64,000 nt of DNA from Rhynchopus sp. YZ270_cl-10. Lineage: Eukaryota > Euglenozoa > Diplonemea > Diplonemida > Diplonemidae. The notes beneath the pieces are model-generated. The model saw only the letters and a list, made by a program, of their open reading frames with translations, did no database searches and was not told where the DNA came from. Numbering within the stretch: position 1 is the stretch's first letter; each line of letters opens with the position of its first letter. The stretch lies in NCBI GenBank assembly GCA_964035575.1, contig OZ037849.1, positions 868,001 through 932,000 of the forward strand. The letters run 5' to 3'. This document shows, piece by piece, positions 1 to 11,690 of this stretch. A program made the position numbers and the translations under genes.

Positions 1-103
1 AAAAAAGAAACGACAAAAAAAAAAACTTATTAAAACGCAAGCCCGAATTTCCTTCAACGTTATTAGAGGAGATATTATTGAAACGACAAAAATATGAATA
101 CGG

Positions 104-221
104 CCACCTGAATTTTTGCCTGAAATTTGGTGCAGTTGAATAAGGTTTTTTGGTGGTTAGTTAAACCCTTCCCCCCCCCAAACCCCTCCTCCAAGATTTC
201 AGGTAAAATTAGGTGGGGGAA
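104..221. repeat. Small inverted-repeat element (MITE-like)
   Basis: Arms of about 22 bp: CCACCTGAATTTTTGCCTGA near 105 is answered by an imperfect reverse complement ending in AGGTGG near 218. The middle is C-rich. No clear target duplication was seen. Confidence 0.5.
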
Positions 222-261
222 AATAACGATCTGTGTCATCTTTTTTTAAAAAAAAAGTACA

Positions 262-290
262 AATGCCTTCGGGCGACGCTGTGCGCAGAA
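262..290 (+). repeat. Short hairpin repeat, family F5 (UUCG loop)
   Basis: GCC-TTCG-GGC forms a perfect three-pair stem with a UUCG loop, followed by GACGCTGTGCGCAGAAC. Related copies lie near 12795 and 62393. Confidence 0.5.
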
Positions 291-295
291 CCTAC

Positions 296-457
296 CTAGA
301 CATACCTAGAAGGCGAATTTCGTATTCGCCCTACATTCGGATCCGAATATGGCATATTTGCCCTATATTCGGATCCGAAGAGAGGCCGAATATGGCCCAG
401 GAATTTTGGGATCCGAATATAGGGCGAATACGAAATTCGGCTTCTAGGTATGTCTAG
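296..457. repeat. Inverted-repeat element with about 50-bp arms
   Basis: The left arm runs from CTAGACATACCTAGAAGGCG and the right arm ends in GGTATGTCTAG. The arms are nearly perfect complements over about 50 bp and contain the motif ATTCGGATCCGAATA several times. This looks like a foldback MITE; the open frames across it are by-products of the palindrome. Confidence 0.75.
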
Positions 458-566
458 AGGAGGTGATGTGTTGATACAACAACAAAAAAAGCAAAAAAAA
501 AAAACGACAAAAAGGGTTCTGTGTGCTCTTTTGCGGGATTTACTCAAAAAACGATCTGATTTGATT

Positions 567-678
567 TACAGTAAGACAACAAGCACCGGGTGGGGTAAAA
601 CCATAGGTTCGATTTTGGGAATTTGAAAAACTCGAAGGAGGGTTTTTACCCCCACCTGATGTTTGTTGTCTTACTGTA
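567..678. repeat. Small inverted-repeat element (MITE-like)
   Basis: Arms of about 38 bp, starting TACAGTAAGACAACAA and ending TTGTTGTCTTACTGTA, with a few mismatches. It can form a long hairpin. Confidence 0.7.
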
Positions 679-1115
679 TCTAAACCAAGCCATGCTGATT
701 ATGCCCCAAAAATAGGGAGAAATTTTGTTTGGGAAAGAGTTGCTCACACAGATGGCCAACTGCACACTACTTTTCCAACAATTTATTCAAAAAAACAGTG
801 GAATTTTGCACAAGGTGGCAACTACACTATTCCAACAAAAAAGAGGAAGAAAAAAACGTCTTTGTTTGTATCGCAGCTAGGCTATACCTTTACCCCTATT
901 TCAAAGTATCCCTTCCCCCCACCCTCCTTTTTTCGAATGCATGTGACCTCTTGAGGCCCGTGTCTCTTCTTTTTGAAGTTTTTATATTTATTTATTTTTT
1001 AAAAAAATACCTGGATGTTGTCTTCTCCAGTTTTCGATAGTCTTTCTACCCAACACCCCCCAGTTTTTACAAAAAACATTTTCAAACCCCCCCAGTTTTT
1101 CCGTTTTCTTTTTTT

Positions 1116-1145
1116 GGGTGACGAAGCACGGCTTTTGTTCATCCT
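1116..1145 (+). repeat. Hairpin repeat F1
   Basis: GGGTGA pairs with TCATCC, and GAAGC pairs with GCTTT around an ACG loop. It is the shortest member of the family, with both stems preserved. Confidence 0.5.
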
Positions 1146-2732
1146 ACCAACCTTTTTATTTTTTGTGGACAAATAAAAAAGAGGAGACGACTGGTGGACA
1201 ACCCCATCTTAGAAGGTTTTTATCTATTTTGAAAACGTGTCTCCCCGACAGTTTTTTTTTTCTCTCCTTTTTTTTTACTCGATGTTTTTTTTTTTGTTGT
1301 CCCATCCCCTTTTTCCTTCTTTGGCCACTTTCAAAAAAATGCGTTTTCACGTCTTTGAGAAGGGATCAGAGAGCGGAGGGAACATGCGATGAGCAGCTTA
1401 CTGCCACCCCACTTTCCCCCTCCTCTCTTTTTGCCTTTCGTCTCACTGCAGTGGAAATGCGTCGAGGTATTTTTCCTCACCCCCTCCCCCCTTTTTTTTT
1501 CAGGGGTGTGATACAAGATTCAGCGTTTTTTTTTTTTTGGGAAATGGGGCACAAAAAGCCCAAAAGAAATACTAGATGATACATACACCCATCCAATTTG
1601 TTGTGGAAAGTCACGTCGAGTGTGTGAGGAGGCACGGAGGCACGCTGTCTCACCACACACGCTGCCGATGTGCCAAAAAAAAAAAATCTCTTGATGGGGG
1701 ATGATGTACGTTTATCTATTTCTGTTCAACCTGGCATAGAGGATAGATATTTATACCAGATGTAAAGCGAGTCGATACAAAAAAGAAAGGGTCCGGGGAG
1801 CTGGGGAAAATTTGTTTCCTTTGTTGCTCACAGCGAAACCGCAAGGACGGACGTTTCGATGAAAGATGATCGAAAAAGAAAAGAAGATAAAACAAGAGGT
1901 GTTGTGTAGTACTATTAGAAAAGCCAAGGACACCCACTATGGGGTACACACTCCACACCAACCCCCTGGGCTGCCTTGAGTGTGCAAGAGGCCAAGACAT
2001 GTGGTGGGTTGCAAAATTTCGGGATTGGCTTCCCGAAACGGGGGAAAAAAAAAATGGGAGGGTCCCCGGTTTTTCCCAGAGGCGGAGAGGGGCTGTGCTG
2101 TACAATCATCCCCTTCTGTGTACAACGTACTACAATGAAATACAATACAAAACAAACAGAGTAGCAAAAAACAAAAAACAAATACAAAACAAACAAAACT
2201 TTCAAATCCCTTCTGTGTCCCTTGTATCACCCCCTGTCCCCGATTTTTTTGTGGTGGTCATCCAAAATTACCCACACCTCTCTCTCTCTCTCTCTCTCCC
2301 CCCTCATTCGTCACTCTTTCCTGTGCCTACTTTTAGAGTTTGTTTCTCAAGGCGTATTAGTGCAAAAAAAAATATATATAAAATAGCTCACCATCCCCTG
2401 ACTCCTCCCACACCCCTCAGTTCGTTGGGTTTTTTTTCTCTCTTTTTTTCCCTTTCGAGAGCAAAGATCAGTCCTTGCTCAAAACCCCGTTTCCGCATGG
2501 AACCCTCCCCACAACCGACTATACTACATATGATCCCAAAAAAAAAAAAGCAAAAAACAGTTAGTGGAGGAGACCCTTTTCACTAATTTTCAAGTTTTAT
2601 AAAAACAATTTTTTTTTTCAAATTATTTCCTGCGGAGAATTTGGGTGCATCTGCGTGAAATGCGTAGTACATCCCCCTTTTTTTCTCTCGCTATCTCTCT
2701 TTTTTTTTTTTTTTTTTTTTTTCAAAAACAAA

Positions 2733-3305
2733 CAGGGGTTAAGTTAGCTTTTTTTTTTTCTCGCTGAGTCGGGTTTTCTGGGTTTTTATCGGCTTTTCTG
2801 GATTTTGCGAAAAATAACCCATTCCCTCCGCGAGCGCAGCGAGCGGGAAAATTTTTAAGGTGCACCTCCGCGAGCGTAGCGAGCGGAAAAAAAATTCCGC
2901 AATTTTTGGGCAAAGTTCAAAAATCCCACCAAAAAATGGGGGGACCCTGGGGATTTTTGGATTTGTCCTAACAATTTTGACCAACCTCAGTTCCCACTTC
3001 CTGCCTCATCCGCACTCTCGCAACACTAGTACTGAACCCGAAGTTCGCCAGAGATCCCTGTTGCCTCTTCATATGAATAATTCCCAGTTCTGACGGGGGG
3101 TTTGTTTGGGTCGGGAGGATATTTTTTTTCTTAGGGGAGGGGGCTCCGCCCCCACCCCTACCCCACCTTCCCAGCCTACACCACCCAAAAATTTGGATTT
3201 TTTTTTTTTTTTTCAGATTCCAATTTTTTTTTTTTTTTTTGAAAAACCCGAAAACCCGAAAACCGGGTTTTGAAAACCCAGAAACCCGCCCTAACTTAAC
3301 CCCTG
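2733..3305. mobile_element. Non-autonomous hAT-like element
   Basis: A 573-bp element with 15-bp terminal inverted repeats CAGGGGTTAAGTTAG and an 8-bp direct repeat AAAACAAA on both sides (2725-2732 and 3306-3313). Eight-base duplications and CAGGGG-type ends are typical of the hAT superfamily. The duplication is A-rich, so chance is not fully excluded. Inside are two GC palindromes of the form GCGAGCGCAGCGAGC and subterminal GGGTTTTC motifs. No transposase is encoded. Confidence 0.65.
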
Positions 3306-3567
3306 AAAACAAAAAACAAAAAACATATGTCCCCTCCCTCTTCTTTGTGTCGGTCTCCCACGCAAAGAAGGATTCTTCTTCCTTTTTATTTTATTTTATT
3401 TTGAAGAAAAAAATGCAGAAGGATCAGCACCCAACGGTGTGGTATCTTATCTCTGATTATGTTCCACCCAAAAAAAAATTACAAAGTTTTCTGAATTTTT
3501 GTGTATTTTTTATTTTTATCTCCCCCCTCCATTCCACCACCACGTAAATGATTTGCTTCTGAATGGA

Positions 3568-3710
3568 GGTACCCTAACTGTTCGGTCCAATTCGGTGTAA
3601 TTCGGTCCATTTCGTTTTTTTTTTTTTCCGCAAAGGGAAATTTCCCCTTGTACCAGAAAAACCGAAAAAAACGAAATGAAAACCGAAAAAAACCGAAATG
3701 TTAGGGTACC
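3568..3710. repeat. Inverted-repeat element with GGTACCCTAAC ends
   Basis: A 143-bp segment bounded by perfect 11-bp inverted repeats GGTACCCTAAC and GTTAGGGTACC, with subterminal repeats of TTCGGTCC/AACCGAAA. Another TTAGGGTACC near 5011 could be the end of a larger related element. Confidence 0.55.
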
Positions 3711-4219
3711 TTTTTTGGTCGATTTCGTTTTTTTTCCAAAGGGGGGACCCTTTGGTCGCCGAAATTCCCCAGCCAAATTTGGTCGCAAAAAAATTTTTTT
3801 TTTCACAAGTGTTTTTGAGGCCTGCTCACTACACCCTAGGCACCCTTCTGAGACCAAAAAGTCAAAAAAAGCAAGAATTAGGCTGTTTTGAGCATCTAGA
3901 GTTTATTCCCCAGCCATTTTCTGTACCACCAGTGCACTTTGTATGGGCCAGCGCCTTGTCGAAAAATCGAAAAATCTCAAAAAAAAAAAAATTTTTTTTT
4001 CGGGAAAATTTCGACCACTGAGGTGGGTCTTTGGGCACCAAAAAATGCAAAAAAAATCCAACAAAAGACTACAATATAAAAACAATCTAGACAAAGCCGC
4101 CCCCATCCCCGTCCAGGCAAAATAAAAAAGTAAAAGAATGCCCTTCCTCAGTCCGGAAGTATCACCTCAACCGGTTACCTGCCGTAAAAGAGAGAGAGGT
4201 TACAGAACTATTCATACAA

Positions 4220-4263
<44 letters not shown>

Positions 4264-5054
4264 CAAAAATCGGGTGTTTTGACCATCTGTGGTTACACAA
4301 AACACACTTCTGTGTACAAGCCTACACCAATACAGTGGTAATACAAGGCGATTTTTGACCAAAAAAAAAATTTTTTTTTCGCCCAAAATCGGGCGTGGTA
4401 CGTCATAAAATGGCCCAAAAAATCCAAGGAAAACCTTCGATTGGGCAAATTATGAAAAAAATTTTCAAGTCAAATTTTCAACCAAAATACGGTCATTTTG
4501 TTCACACAGTGATTCTACGTCATGCTAGCTTCCTGTGCAGAACTCCAGCAATTCACCAATGCCGGCATCTATCTTTCCATTATCGCCATTGCACTTCGTT
4601 CACGCCATTGCACTTCGGTCATTTTGTGCATACCCTGTGACTGTGGTGGCTAGAGAACACGCACATGCAGACCCGTTCCTTGCAATTTCCAGTGTTGTGT
4701 TTATCAATGCATGCATCCAGAGGACCTCTGGTTTACGAAATCGTAGGCACTCCTGTGCAAAAATGAAGTCGGTTTTTGACCCAAAATCGGGGTGGGTGGG
4801 CCATAATTTGCTCCAAATTTGGCCGAAAATTGGGATTTTTCTGAAAATTTTCATTGTGCCCAGCAAAAATCCTTGATTTTTTGAAGAATTTTCCAAAAAA
4901 TATGCTATACCCCCTATGACTGGACCCAACTCCCCTCACCCTTTTTTTCCCCTAAAAAAGCCCCCAAAATTCCTACCATTTTTACCATTTTTACCATTTT
5001 TGACCAATTTAGGGTACCTCCAATATATGTTGCACTTCATTTTTCCAGCAAACC

Positions 5055-5098
5055 CGCGTTCGTCGATGAACGGTGAGGCTTTGCACTTTTCAACTTCC
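5055..5098 (+). repeat. Hairpin repeat F2
   Basis: Variant copy reading CGTTCGTCGATGAACGGTGA, followed by TTTGCACTTTTCAACTTC. Stem changes keep U-G pairs. Confidence 0.55.
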
Positions 5099-5300
5099 CC
5101 TTATCCCTTATTTTTCTCTCCCCGTACGCAACATTATGTTCATTGTACATTTCAGAGAATCATCTGATTTTTTTCTCTCTCTTTTTTTGCATATCTTTTT
5201 GAAAGGAACAAGATCTCCCGCACCTGTCGTGGGGTGTTGTGTGTCTTGTTACATTCAAACTGATTGCTCATCAGGTGATCCCTTCCCAAAGGTATCTGTA

Positions 5301-5332
5301 TAGTGGAGTTCATCTTCGGGTGTCTTACACTA
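5301..5332 (+). repeat. Hairpin repeat F3 (UUCG loop)
   Basis: TAGTG pairs with CACTA as outer stem; CATC-TTCG-GGTG forms an inner stem closed by a UUCG loop. The tail AACCAAGTTTTC and a long A run follow, as in the other copies. Confidence 0.65.
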
Positions 5333-5883
5333 AAACCAAGTTTTCAAAAAAAAAAAAAAAAAAGGGGGTGACTAAGCACAGAGAGGAAACTAAGTTTCGT
5401 CTAAACGTCATCTTTCTTTTATGTATGCTCGAGAGAGGTACATTTAGGTTTTTTTTTTTCTCTTTTTCTTTTTTTGCAGTTTTGCTTCCCAAAAAGCGTT
5501 TTTTTTTTTTTCCTGCTCTCTGAACTTTTTTTTCTGTTTGGTTGGCTCTATTTTTTAGCCATCTTCTTTGTCTTTTTCTTTTTTATCCTTCACCCAAAGG
5601 TACACAAGGTGTGCGCGACAGTTTTTTCCCCCTTTTGACTTTTTGAATTTTTTTCTCTGTTCTGTTCTTCTGCATCTGTTGAGTACGTTCATTGCGTTTG
5701 CACTAATTTTTTTTTTAAAAATACTTTTTGCACTTTTTAACGAAGTGTTTATGGAGGCCATCCACACCGGAATGAAACAAGAAGACATCACATCCGAGAC
5801 ACCCTCACCAACCTACACTAAGCACTGTGAGGTTCTTACCACCTTTTCTTTTCTTATTTTTCTATGGAAGCAATCCACATATA

Positions 5884-5940
5884 GTAAAAGTTTGGGTACA
5901 TTTAGTGCACCCTCTTATACCTTCTATTCAGTAGAATAGA
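5884..5940 (+). repeat. Two-hairpin repeat F8, copy 1
   Basis: Shares about 50 bp with 7577-7631: TTTGGGTACATTTAGTGCAC then CTTCTATTCAGTAGAATAG. GGGTAC/GTGCACCC and CTATTC/GAATAG can each form a hairpin. Confidence 0.6.
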
Positions 5941-6618
5941 TAGTATTATTTGAAATAAATTATTTTCTCGTTTTTTTCATGAGGATATTACACATTTTTT
6001 TTCTCCCGTTCTGGATGGGTGCAATGATTATGTACCTTGCCTACAAACCTCCCTCGTGGTAACCGTATGCTACTATAGTGTTCTTTGGGGTTTCGATAAC
6101 CCGCGGGGAACCACTGCCCCCCTGCGCAGTGGCTGAGAAAGAGGATAAGTCGTTATCTCATACAAAGTAACGCGCCCTTCCTCTCCAACCCCCACGTCTA
6201 CAAAACTATCAAGCACAATTACACAGAGCGCAACGCACTTTCAAAACATACAAAAAAAAAACATTTTCAAACTGCCCCTGCGTCGGCGTTTAAAAAAAAC
6301 TTTGATAAGTCTACTAGAGAGAGGGTTCGTGTAGTGCCGCCTGTCTACCTACCTACATACCAGATGGCACTGAAAACCCTCTTTTTTTCTTCCTCTTCTT
6401 GCTTTACCCAGATCCTGAAGTCAGTTTCTTTTTGTTTAGTAAGCTTGTTAATTTGCTTTTTGTGTGCGTATGATGATGCACAAAAAAAAAAAGTACACAA
6501 CAATACGACAGCCCCAGATGGGTGTCCTGTCAATACAACAAAATCTAGTGATAGTCAGACCACGGGAGTGGGGAAGCTACACTATTCCAGATTTTCAAAG
6601 AAAAAAAAAGAAAAAAAA

Positions 6619-7098
6619 AACCTCTGGCGGTCAAAAGCCGGGTGCACTTTATAAATTTTTTTTTTTTTTAACATATTTTTTTTTTCCTTTTGACTCCGTG
6701 GTTAACCTCGTGTGAGGTTGCGCGGAGTTCGCAGTCAGGCCAGGGAGCCACGTAACAAGGCTCGACTGCCACATAGTGGGGGGAGATCTGTGCAGCCTGT
6801 ATGTTCCCCCCGATTTTCGTGGTAAATGGGGAGGCGCTTCCGTTTAACGGCAACCCACAAGAGTAGAACAACAACCAAACTTTTGAGAAACAGACGCCAA
6901 TGAGACCTAGAGTCTCTCTTCTTACTTGTGTGCTACAGACAAACATGACAACGCTAACCACGACTGCCACGGCAGAGCGGGGTCCCTAACGGTTCACTGG
7001 GGGGGATCCACATAGATAAAGAAAACAAAAAATACGAAAGCAAGGAAGAAAACCAGTAAAAAAAAAAAAAAAAAAAAACCTCTGGCGGTCAAAAGCCT
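6619..7098. repeat. Segment flanked by 20-bp direct repeats
   Basis: ACCTCTGGCGGTCAAAAGCC occurs at about 6619 and again at about 7079, each preceded by an A run. The intervening 440 bp are unlike their homopolymer-rich surroundings and have no coding signal I can support. It could be an inserted or retroposed segment; the family is unknown. Confidence 0.4.
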
Positions 7099-7145
7099 AT
7101 CCTGAAAAGACTTAAGCCAAAGATAAAAAAAACTCTCTTTTTTTT

Positions 7146-7251
7146 GGGTGATTTGAGGTACTTCTAAACACAGTCACAAAAAAATTCAGTGATTTTTTCG
7201 TGAATGTTGTAAATTTTTTGTGACTGTGAGTAGAATTACTTCAAATCACCC
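7146..7251. repeat. Small inverted-repeat element (MITE-like)
   Basis: Arms start GGGTGATTTGAGGTACTTCT and end with its imperfect reverse complement, TTACTTCAAATCACCCC. The inner arms CAGTCACAAAAAA and TTTTTTGTGACTG are perfect. Confidence 0.7.
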
Positions 7252-7576
7252 CATTTTTTTGTTCTGAAACATTTGAAAAAGTGTGTTTTTTTTCTCCTCT
7301 ATTTCAGTGAGGGACTTTTTCTCTAAGTTTTTTTTTTTTTCATTTTTTTGTGAAGAGACCACCCATCCCCCATCTTCAAAACCAGCGTGTTCCAGCGCGA
7401 TAACGATAGTAAAGATGTGTGCGCATGAGACTCGCGCATTCGTCTTACAAGGTTTCTTTACATTTAACTTTGGAAGATTTTTCTCTGGCAAATATGTTTT
7501 GTTCTTTATTTTTTTGGTTTTTTTTTTGGTTTGAAAGGATAACCAGAAACAAACAATACACATAAAGTAAAAAAAA

Positions 7577-7631
7577 GTTTGGGTACATTTAGTGCACCCT
7601 ATTATACCTTCTATTCAGTAGAATAGTTAGT
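7577..7631 (+). repeat. Two-hairpin repeat F8, copy 2
   Basis: Near-identical to 5884-5940, with single changes at CTATTATACC and GAATAGTTAG. Both hairpins are preserved. Confidence 0.6.
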
Positions 7632-8235
7632 ATATGAAATAATTGGTTGGAAGGATAACCGAACACAGCACACATCTTTCTCAGAACCAAAACAAAAAAA
7701 CGTTTTCTGTTCTGTCAAACAGAGCAATAATAAAAACACAAAGAACCCAAAAAGTTTTGTTGGAAACTCACATCCTCGGGTGTGTCAAGCACACTCATCA
7801 CAAAAAGAAGAGAAAATAAAAAAAGAAACCACACAACACACACACACACATATACCCCACCTTTGTGTTTTTGATCGAAACACTAGCACGTCTTCATCGA
7901 CAGGCAGAAAGAAAACTGGCCCAGAAATTTTCACAGTTTTAAAATGGACACTTGTTCCACAAAGTCGTTCATACTTGCTGCAACTCACAACCACCATATT
8001 CCATTCTGAATAACACGCCCTACAAAAGAAAAAAGAAAAAAAAGAAAGCAACAAACTGTGCGATCACAGTGCTAAAACGGCAATGTCTTCGCCTTTTAAT
8101 AACAGCACCTTATAGAATAAAATAACGTACATCACACTGAGTGCAGAATGTTTGCTCAGTTCTAAAGCGTTTTTTTTTAAAACCAACGAAGTGCTCTCTG
8201 GGGTTCGATAACCCACGGAGAACCAGTGCGCCCCC

Positions 8236-8276
8236 CTGCGTCCGCCGATGAACGGTGAGGCGTTTCAACTTCTCTC
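8236..8276 (+). repeat. Hairpin repeat F2
   Basis: Standard core GCGTCCGCCGATGAACGGTG then AGGCGTTTCAACTTCTC. It directly follows a different hairpin (GGGGTTCGATAACCC at about 8200) that recurs near 6090 with the same downstream CCCCCCTGCG. Confidence 0.6.
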
Positions 8277-8484
8277 TCACATTTTTTTTTTTTGTTCTTT
8301 TTTGTCCATTCAGAAAATTCACAAAAAAAGGTATTGTGAAACACATTCCCCGGATGTCTTCACTACACATTGCAAACGAAGTTTTCAAAAGGAAAGGGTG
8401 GACATATTATTGCAGACACAACGAAGCAACTACACTACACACTTTTCATTTCTAATTTTTTTTTTTTTTTTTTTTTTGAAGATC

Positions 8485-9830
8485 TTCAGGGTAGTATGTG
8501 GTGTCCCGCGACCAGCCCACAATCGCCCCCCTAGAGCCCACCTGGGCCCACCTGTGCCCACCTGAACCCAATTTCACCCGATTTCGCCCGATTTCACCCG
8601 ATTTCACCCGATTTCGCCCGGATTTCAAAAATTCCTTTTTTTTGGGTTGGCGGTGGGGAGCTTGGGCGGGGTTTGACCAAAACCAAGAACTTGGCCATTT
8701 GGAAAAGTGACCCCACCACAGCGCGGACGGATTCCGGAAACGCCAATCGCGGCATGTTTTGGAGCCCACTTTTTTTCAGGGAAAATATTTGCTTCCAGAT
8801 GTCGGAATTTTCCGGAAAATTTCCACAATTAGGAAACAGCCTGGAGGAGCGGGTTGAACGTTATTGGCGCGTGTACCTACGATGGTTTGTGCCAATACCC
8901 ACCCAAACTGTGTACTGTGTACTGTGTACTGTGTACTGTGTACTGTGTACTGTGTACTGTGTACTGTGTACTGTGTACTGTGTACTGTGTACTGTGTACT
9001 GTGTACTGTGTACTGTGTACTGTGTACTGTGTACTGTGTACTGTGTACTGTGTACTGTGTACTGTGTACTGTGTACTGTGTACTGTGTACTGTGTACTGT
9101 GTACTGTGTACTGTGTACTGTGTACTGTGTACTGTGTACTGTGTACTGTGTACTGTGTACTGTGTACTGTGTACTGTGTACTGTGTACTGTGTACTGTGT
9201 ACTGTGTACTGTGTACTGTGTACTGTGTACTGTGTACTGTGTACTGTGTACTGTGTACTGTGTACTGTGTACTGTGTACTGTGTACTGTGTACTGTGTAC
9301 TGTGTACTGTGTACTGTGTACTGTGTACTGTGTACTGTGTACTGTGTACTGTGTACTGTGTACTGTGTACTGTGTACTGTGTACTGTGTACTGTGTACTG
9401 TGTACTGTGTACTGTGTACTGTGTACTGTGTACTGTGTACTGTGTACTGTGTACTGTGTACTGTGTACTGTGTACTGTGTACTGTGTACTGTGTACTGTG
9501 TACTGTGTACTGTGTACTGTGTACTGTGTACTGTGTACTGTGTACTGTGTACTGTGTACTGTGTACTGTGTACTGTGTACTGTGTACAGTGTACAGTGAG
9601 TCACCTAATGGGGTTCTGCTCAACGAAAGTGGCCGATTTTTTTTTTATTTCACCCAGACCCAGCCCGGAAATCTCGAAAAGCGCGGTTTCTGGGTGTTTT
9701 ACTGGGCCAAACCCTCACAGAAGCCAAAAAACCCTGTTTTTGCCCGATTTCACCCGATTTCACCCGATTTCACCCGATTTCGCCCGGGTGAAACACCGGG
9801 GTTGGGGACACCCCATATAGTAGCTTGAAA
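8485..9830. mobile_element. Probable non-autonomous element carrying the 7-bp satellite
   Basis: Both sides have arrays of CACCCGATTTCGCCCGATTT-type repeats (8560-8625 and 9735-9790). The outermost sequences GGTAGTATGTGGTGTCCC and GGGGACACCCCATATAGTAG are imperfect inverted copies. I cannot define a target duplication, so the limits are approximate. No coding capacity is seen. Confidence 0.4.
8908..9588. repeat. 7-bp satellite (CTGTGTA), about 97 copies
   Basis: An essentially perfect tandem array of the heptamer CTGTGTA over 680 bp, with one variant unit (CAGTGTA) at its 3' end. All long open frames across it, on either strand, are frame artefacts, because a 7-bp unit cycles through all frames without a stop. 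Confidence 0.97.
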
Positions 9831-10230
9831 GGTGCACTTTTCAAATGTTGCTGGTTTGCTGGTTTAGAAAAATTTTTCCCAGGTTGAAAGCGGTCGTCGC
9901 GCGCTTCGCGCGCGCCTCCCTGCCAACCGCAGAGTGGAGAGGCAAAGGGTAAATTTTGCGAGACAACAAAGAAAATGGAATATAATCCTGTGTTAACAGA
10001 GCTTGGTCTTGCACCTTACGTTCCACTAACCGTACAAAGCCAATACGTCTTCCAGAAGCTGTTACAACGGTGGGTCATTTTGAAAAAATGGTCAACTTTT
10101 TGCAGCTTTGGTCAAGTTGCATTTGTGGCTGCAAAATGCAAGGGGGTTCCCTACGACATTGGAAACTCTATTTTTTGCGGAGCAAAAAAATAATATAAAG
10201 TGGCGCCGCAGGCGAAAAAAATTAGGTATA
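9830..10230. repeat. Dispersed repeat, inverted copy at 59.6-60.0 kb
   Basis: Shares many blocks in reverse orientation with 59610-60010: the GC palindrome CGTCGCGCGCTTCGCGCGCG, a CTTACGTTCCACTAACCGTA-like block, and the GGGTTCCCT/AAATGCAAG block. Ends in a TGCGGAGCAAAAA / GGCGCCGCAGGCGAAAAA module also found three times in the 21.5-22.8 kb element. Confidence 0.6.
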
Positions 10231-11634
10231 GACTACACTGTATATAATAGTGCAAAATATGCAGCTTTTTACACCACAGAGTCACTCAATGAACCCTTTT
10301 TAGGGGTTCGCTTACGTGTGAGGCTTTCTCTTCTGTGAGTAAGAAAGTGGTGCGGGGGCGACGAATAACTGAATCCCGAATCCCACATTTTTTTTTTTTA
10401 TTTTTCCCCAAACCAGTAAACCAGCTTGTTCTGGTTTTGAAACCAGCAAAAGTACCCAAGCTATTTCCCTGAAGATCTTCCTTACGAAAGAGGCTGTTTG
10501 TTTCTAGGGGAAAGGTCTTTTTTTTTTGTATTTTTTTTTTCCCCCAACACGAAGTGTCATTTTTGATTGTTTGTGAGTAAGAGGGGGTTCGCTTTGTAGG
10601 CAAGCCCCCTTTCATCACCTACGAGAAATGAGCGGCACCCCATGTGTACACAACACAAAAAACACAAAAAAAAAAAACACAAAACAAAATGCAAAACAAA
10701 ACAAGAGCAAACATATCAAAAAAACGTCATAAAAACCCATTCAAAACCCCGATGAGAGATAACTAAGCAGCAATGCTCATCCTTGGGGTGTCTAAAGTAT
10801 ACTAATACTGTGTGCCTTTTTTTTAAAGACAGAAACAAACAATCCACCTAAAGAAAAAAAAAAAGTTGGTACCACAAAATACGGTACTCTTTGGCAGGTT
10901 GCGGAGTCTTTTTGACGAGGTTTTGGGAGCTCGCATTTAGCCCTTTCGCGAGGTTACATTTCTTTGTGGAAAAGACGCAAAACAAAAACAAAAACAACAA
11001 AATCGCAGAAATAAGTCTACACTAGTACAAACTAAGTTTTCAAAAAAGGGAGAAATCGTGTTTTATTTGGGTGCACTGTCACGAGAGGGCTTTGTACTTT
11101 AAGTTTCGTGTTTTTTTTTTTTTTATATTTTTCATTTTTTATTTTATACGTGGCAGTTGCCGCACCTACACAAAACGTTCCTGTCGTTTTTGCTTTTTTT
11201 TTCTTTTTCTTTTGAATTGCTTCAGCAGTGTTGACGAAGGTAGCATTCAGGAGGGGGGAAAAAAATGAGCGACGTAGTGACCCAAAACGTACCAACAGCA
11301 ATTGTTGTTGTTCTTTTTCTTTTTCTTTTTTGTGAACCCCACCGCCACAAAAAAAAAATCGGATTCAGAGAAAAGATGAAACCATGAACCATATCCACAC
11401 GAAAAGTATTTTTTTGTTTTTTGTTTTGGTTGAAAACAGCCTTCTTACGATGAAGAAGAAGGCACGGCTCCGTCGTTATGGAAACAGGCCGAATTATATT
11501 TTTAGAAGTCTTAGTTATGAAAATGCCTTGTTGTATTTAGTAATACTAGGCAACAAGAATTTCCAGGGGCATTTACTTGATTGAAAGATGTATTCGCATT
11601 GAGCTCAAGTATTTTAAAAGACATCACAGTGGAG

Positions 11635-11690
11635 CTTGCACAGGTGGCAACTACACTATTCCAACAATTCTTTTCAAAAAAAAAAGTATT
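11635..11690 (+). repeat. Short dispersed repeat F4
   Basis: CAGGTGGCAACTACACTATT followed by CCAACAATTCTTTTC and an A run. The same string is seen near 808-845 (perfect over GGTGGCAACTACACTATTCC) and, in weaker form, near 743, 6565 and 19222, with an inverted relative at 18835-18925. Confidence 0.6.

Noticed and set aside
4219-4260. Poly-A run of about 42 bases as a retroposon tail
   Set aside because: No transcript-like sequence or target duplication could be identified next to it, and long homopolymers are common in this region.
6085-6105. GGGGTTTCGATAACCC and the similar string near 8200 as tRNA T-arms
   Set aside because: No acceptor stem, D-arm or anticodon arm can be placed around them; they are better explained as another short hairpin repeat.
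8908-9588. Telomere-like array
   Set aside because: CTGTGTA is not G-rich on one strand like known telomere repeats and lies internally within an element-like context.
8673-9828. Long open frames of 250-320 codons on both strands with repeated CVLCTVY or HSTQYTV
   Set aside because: They are produced by the 7-bp satellite, which has no stop in any frame. No start context or domain supports a protein.
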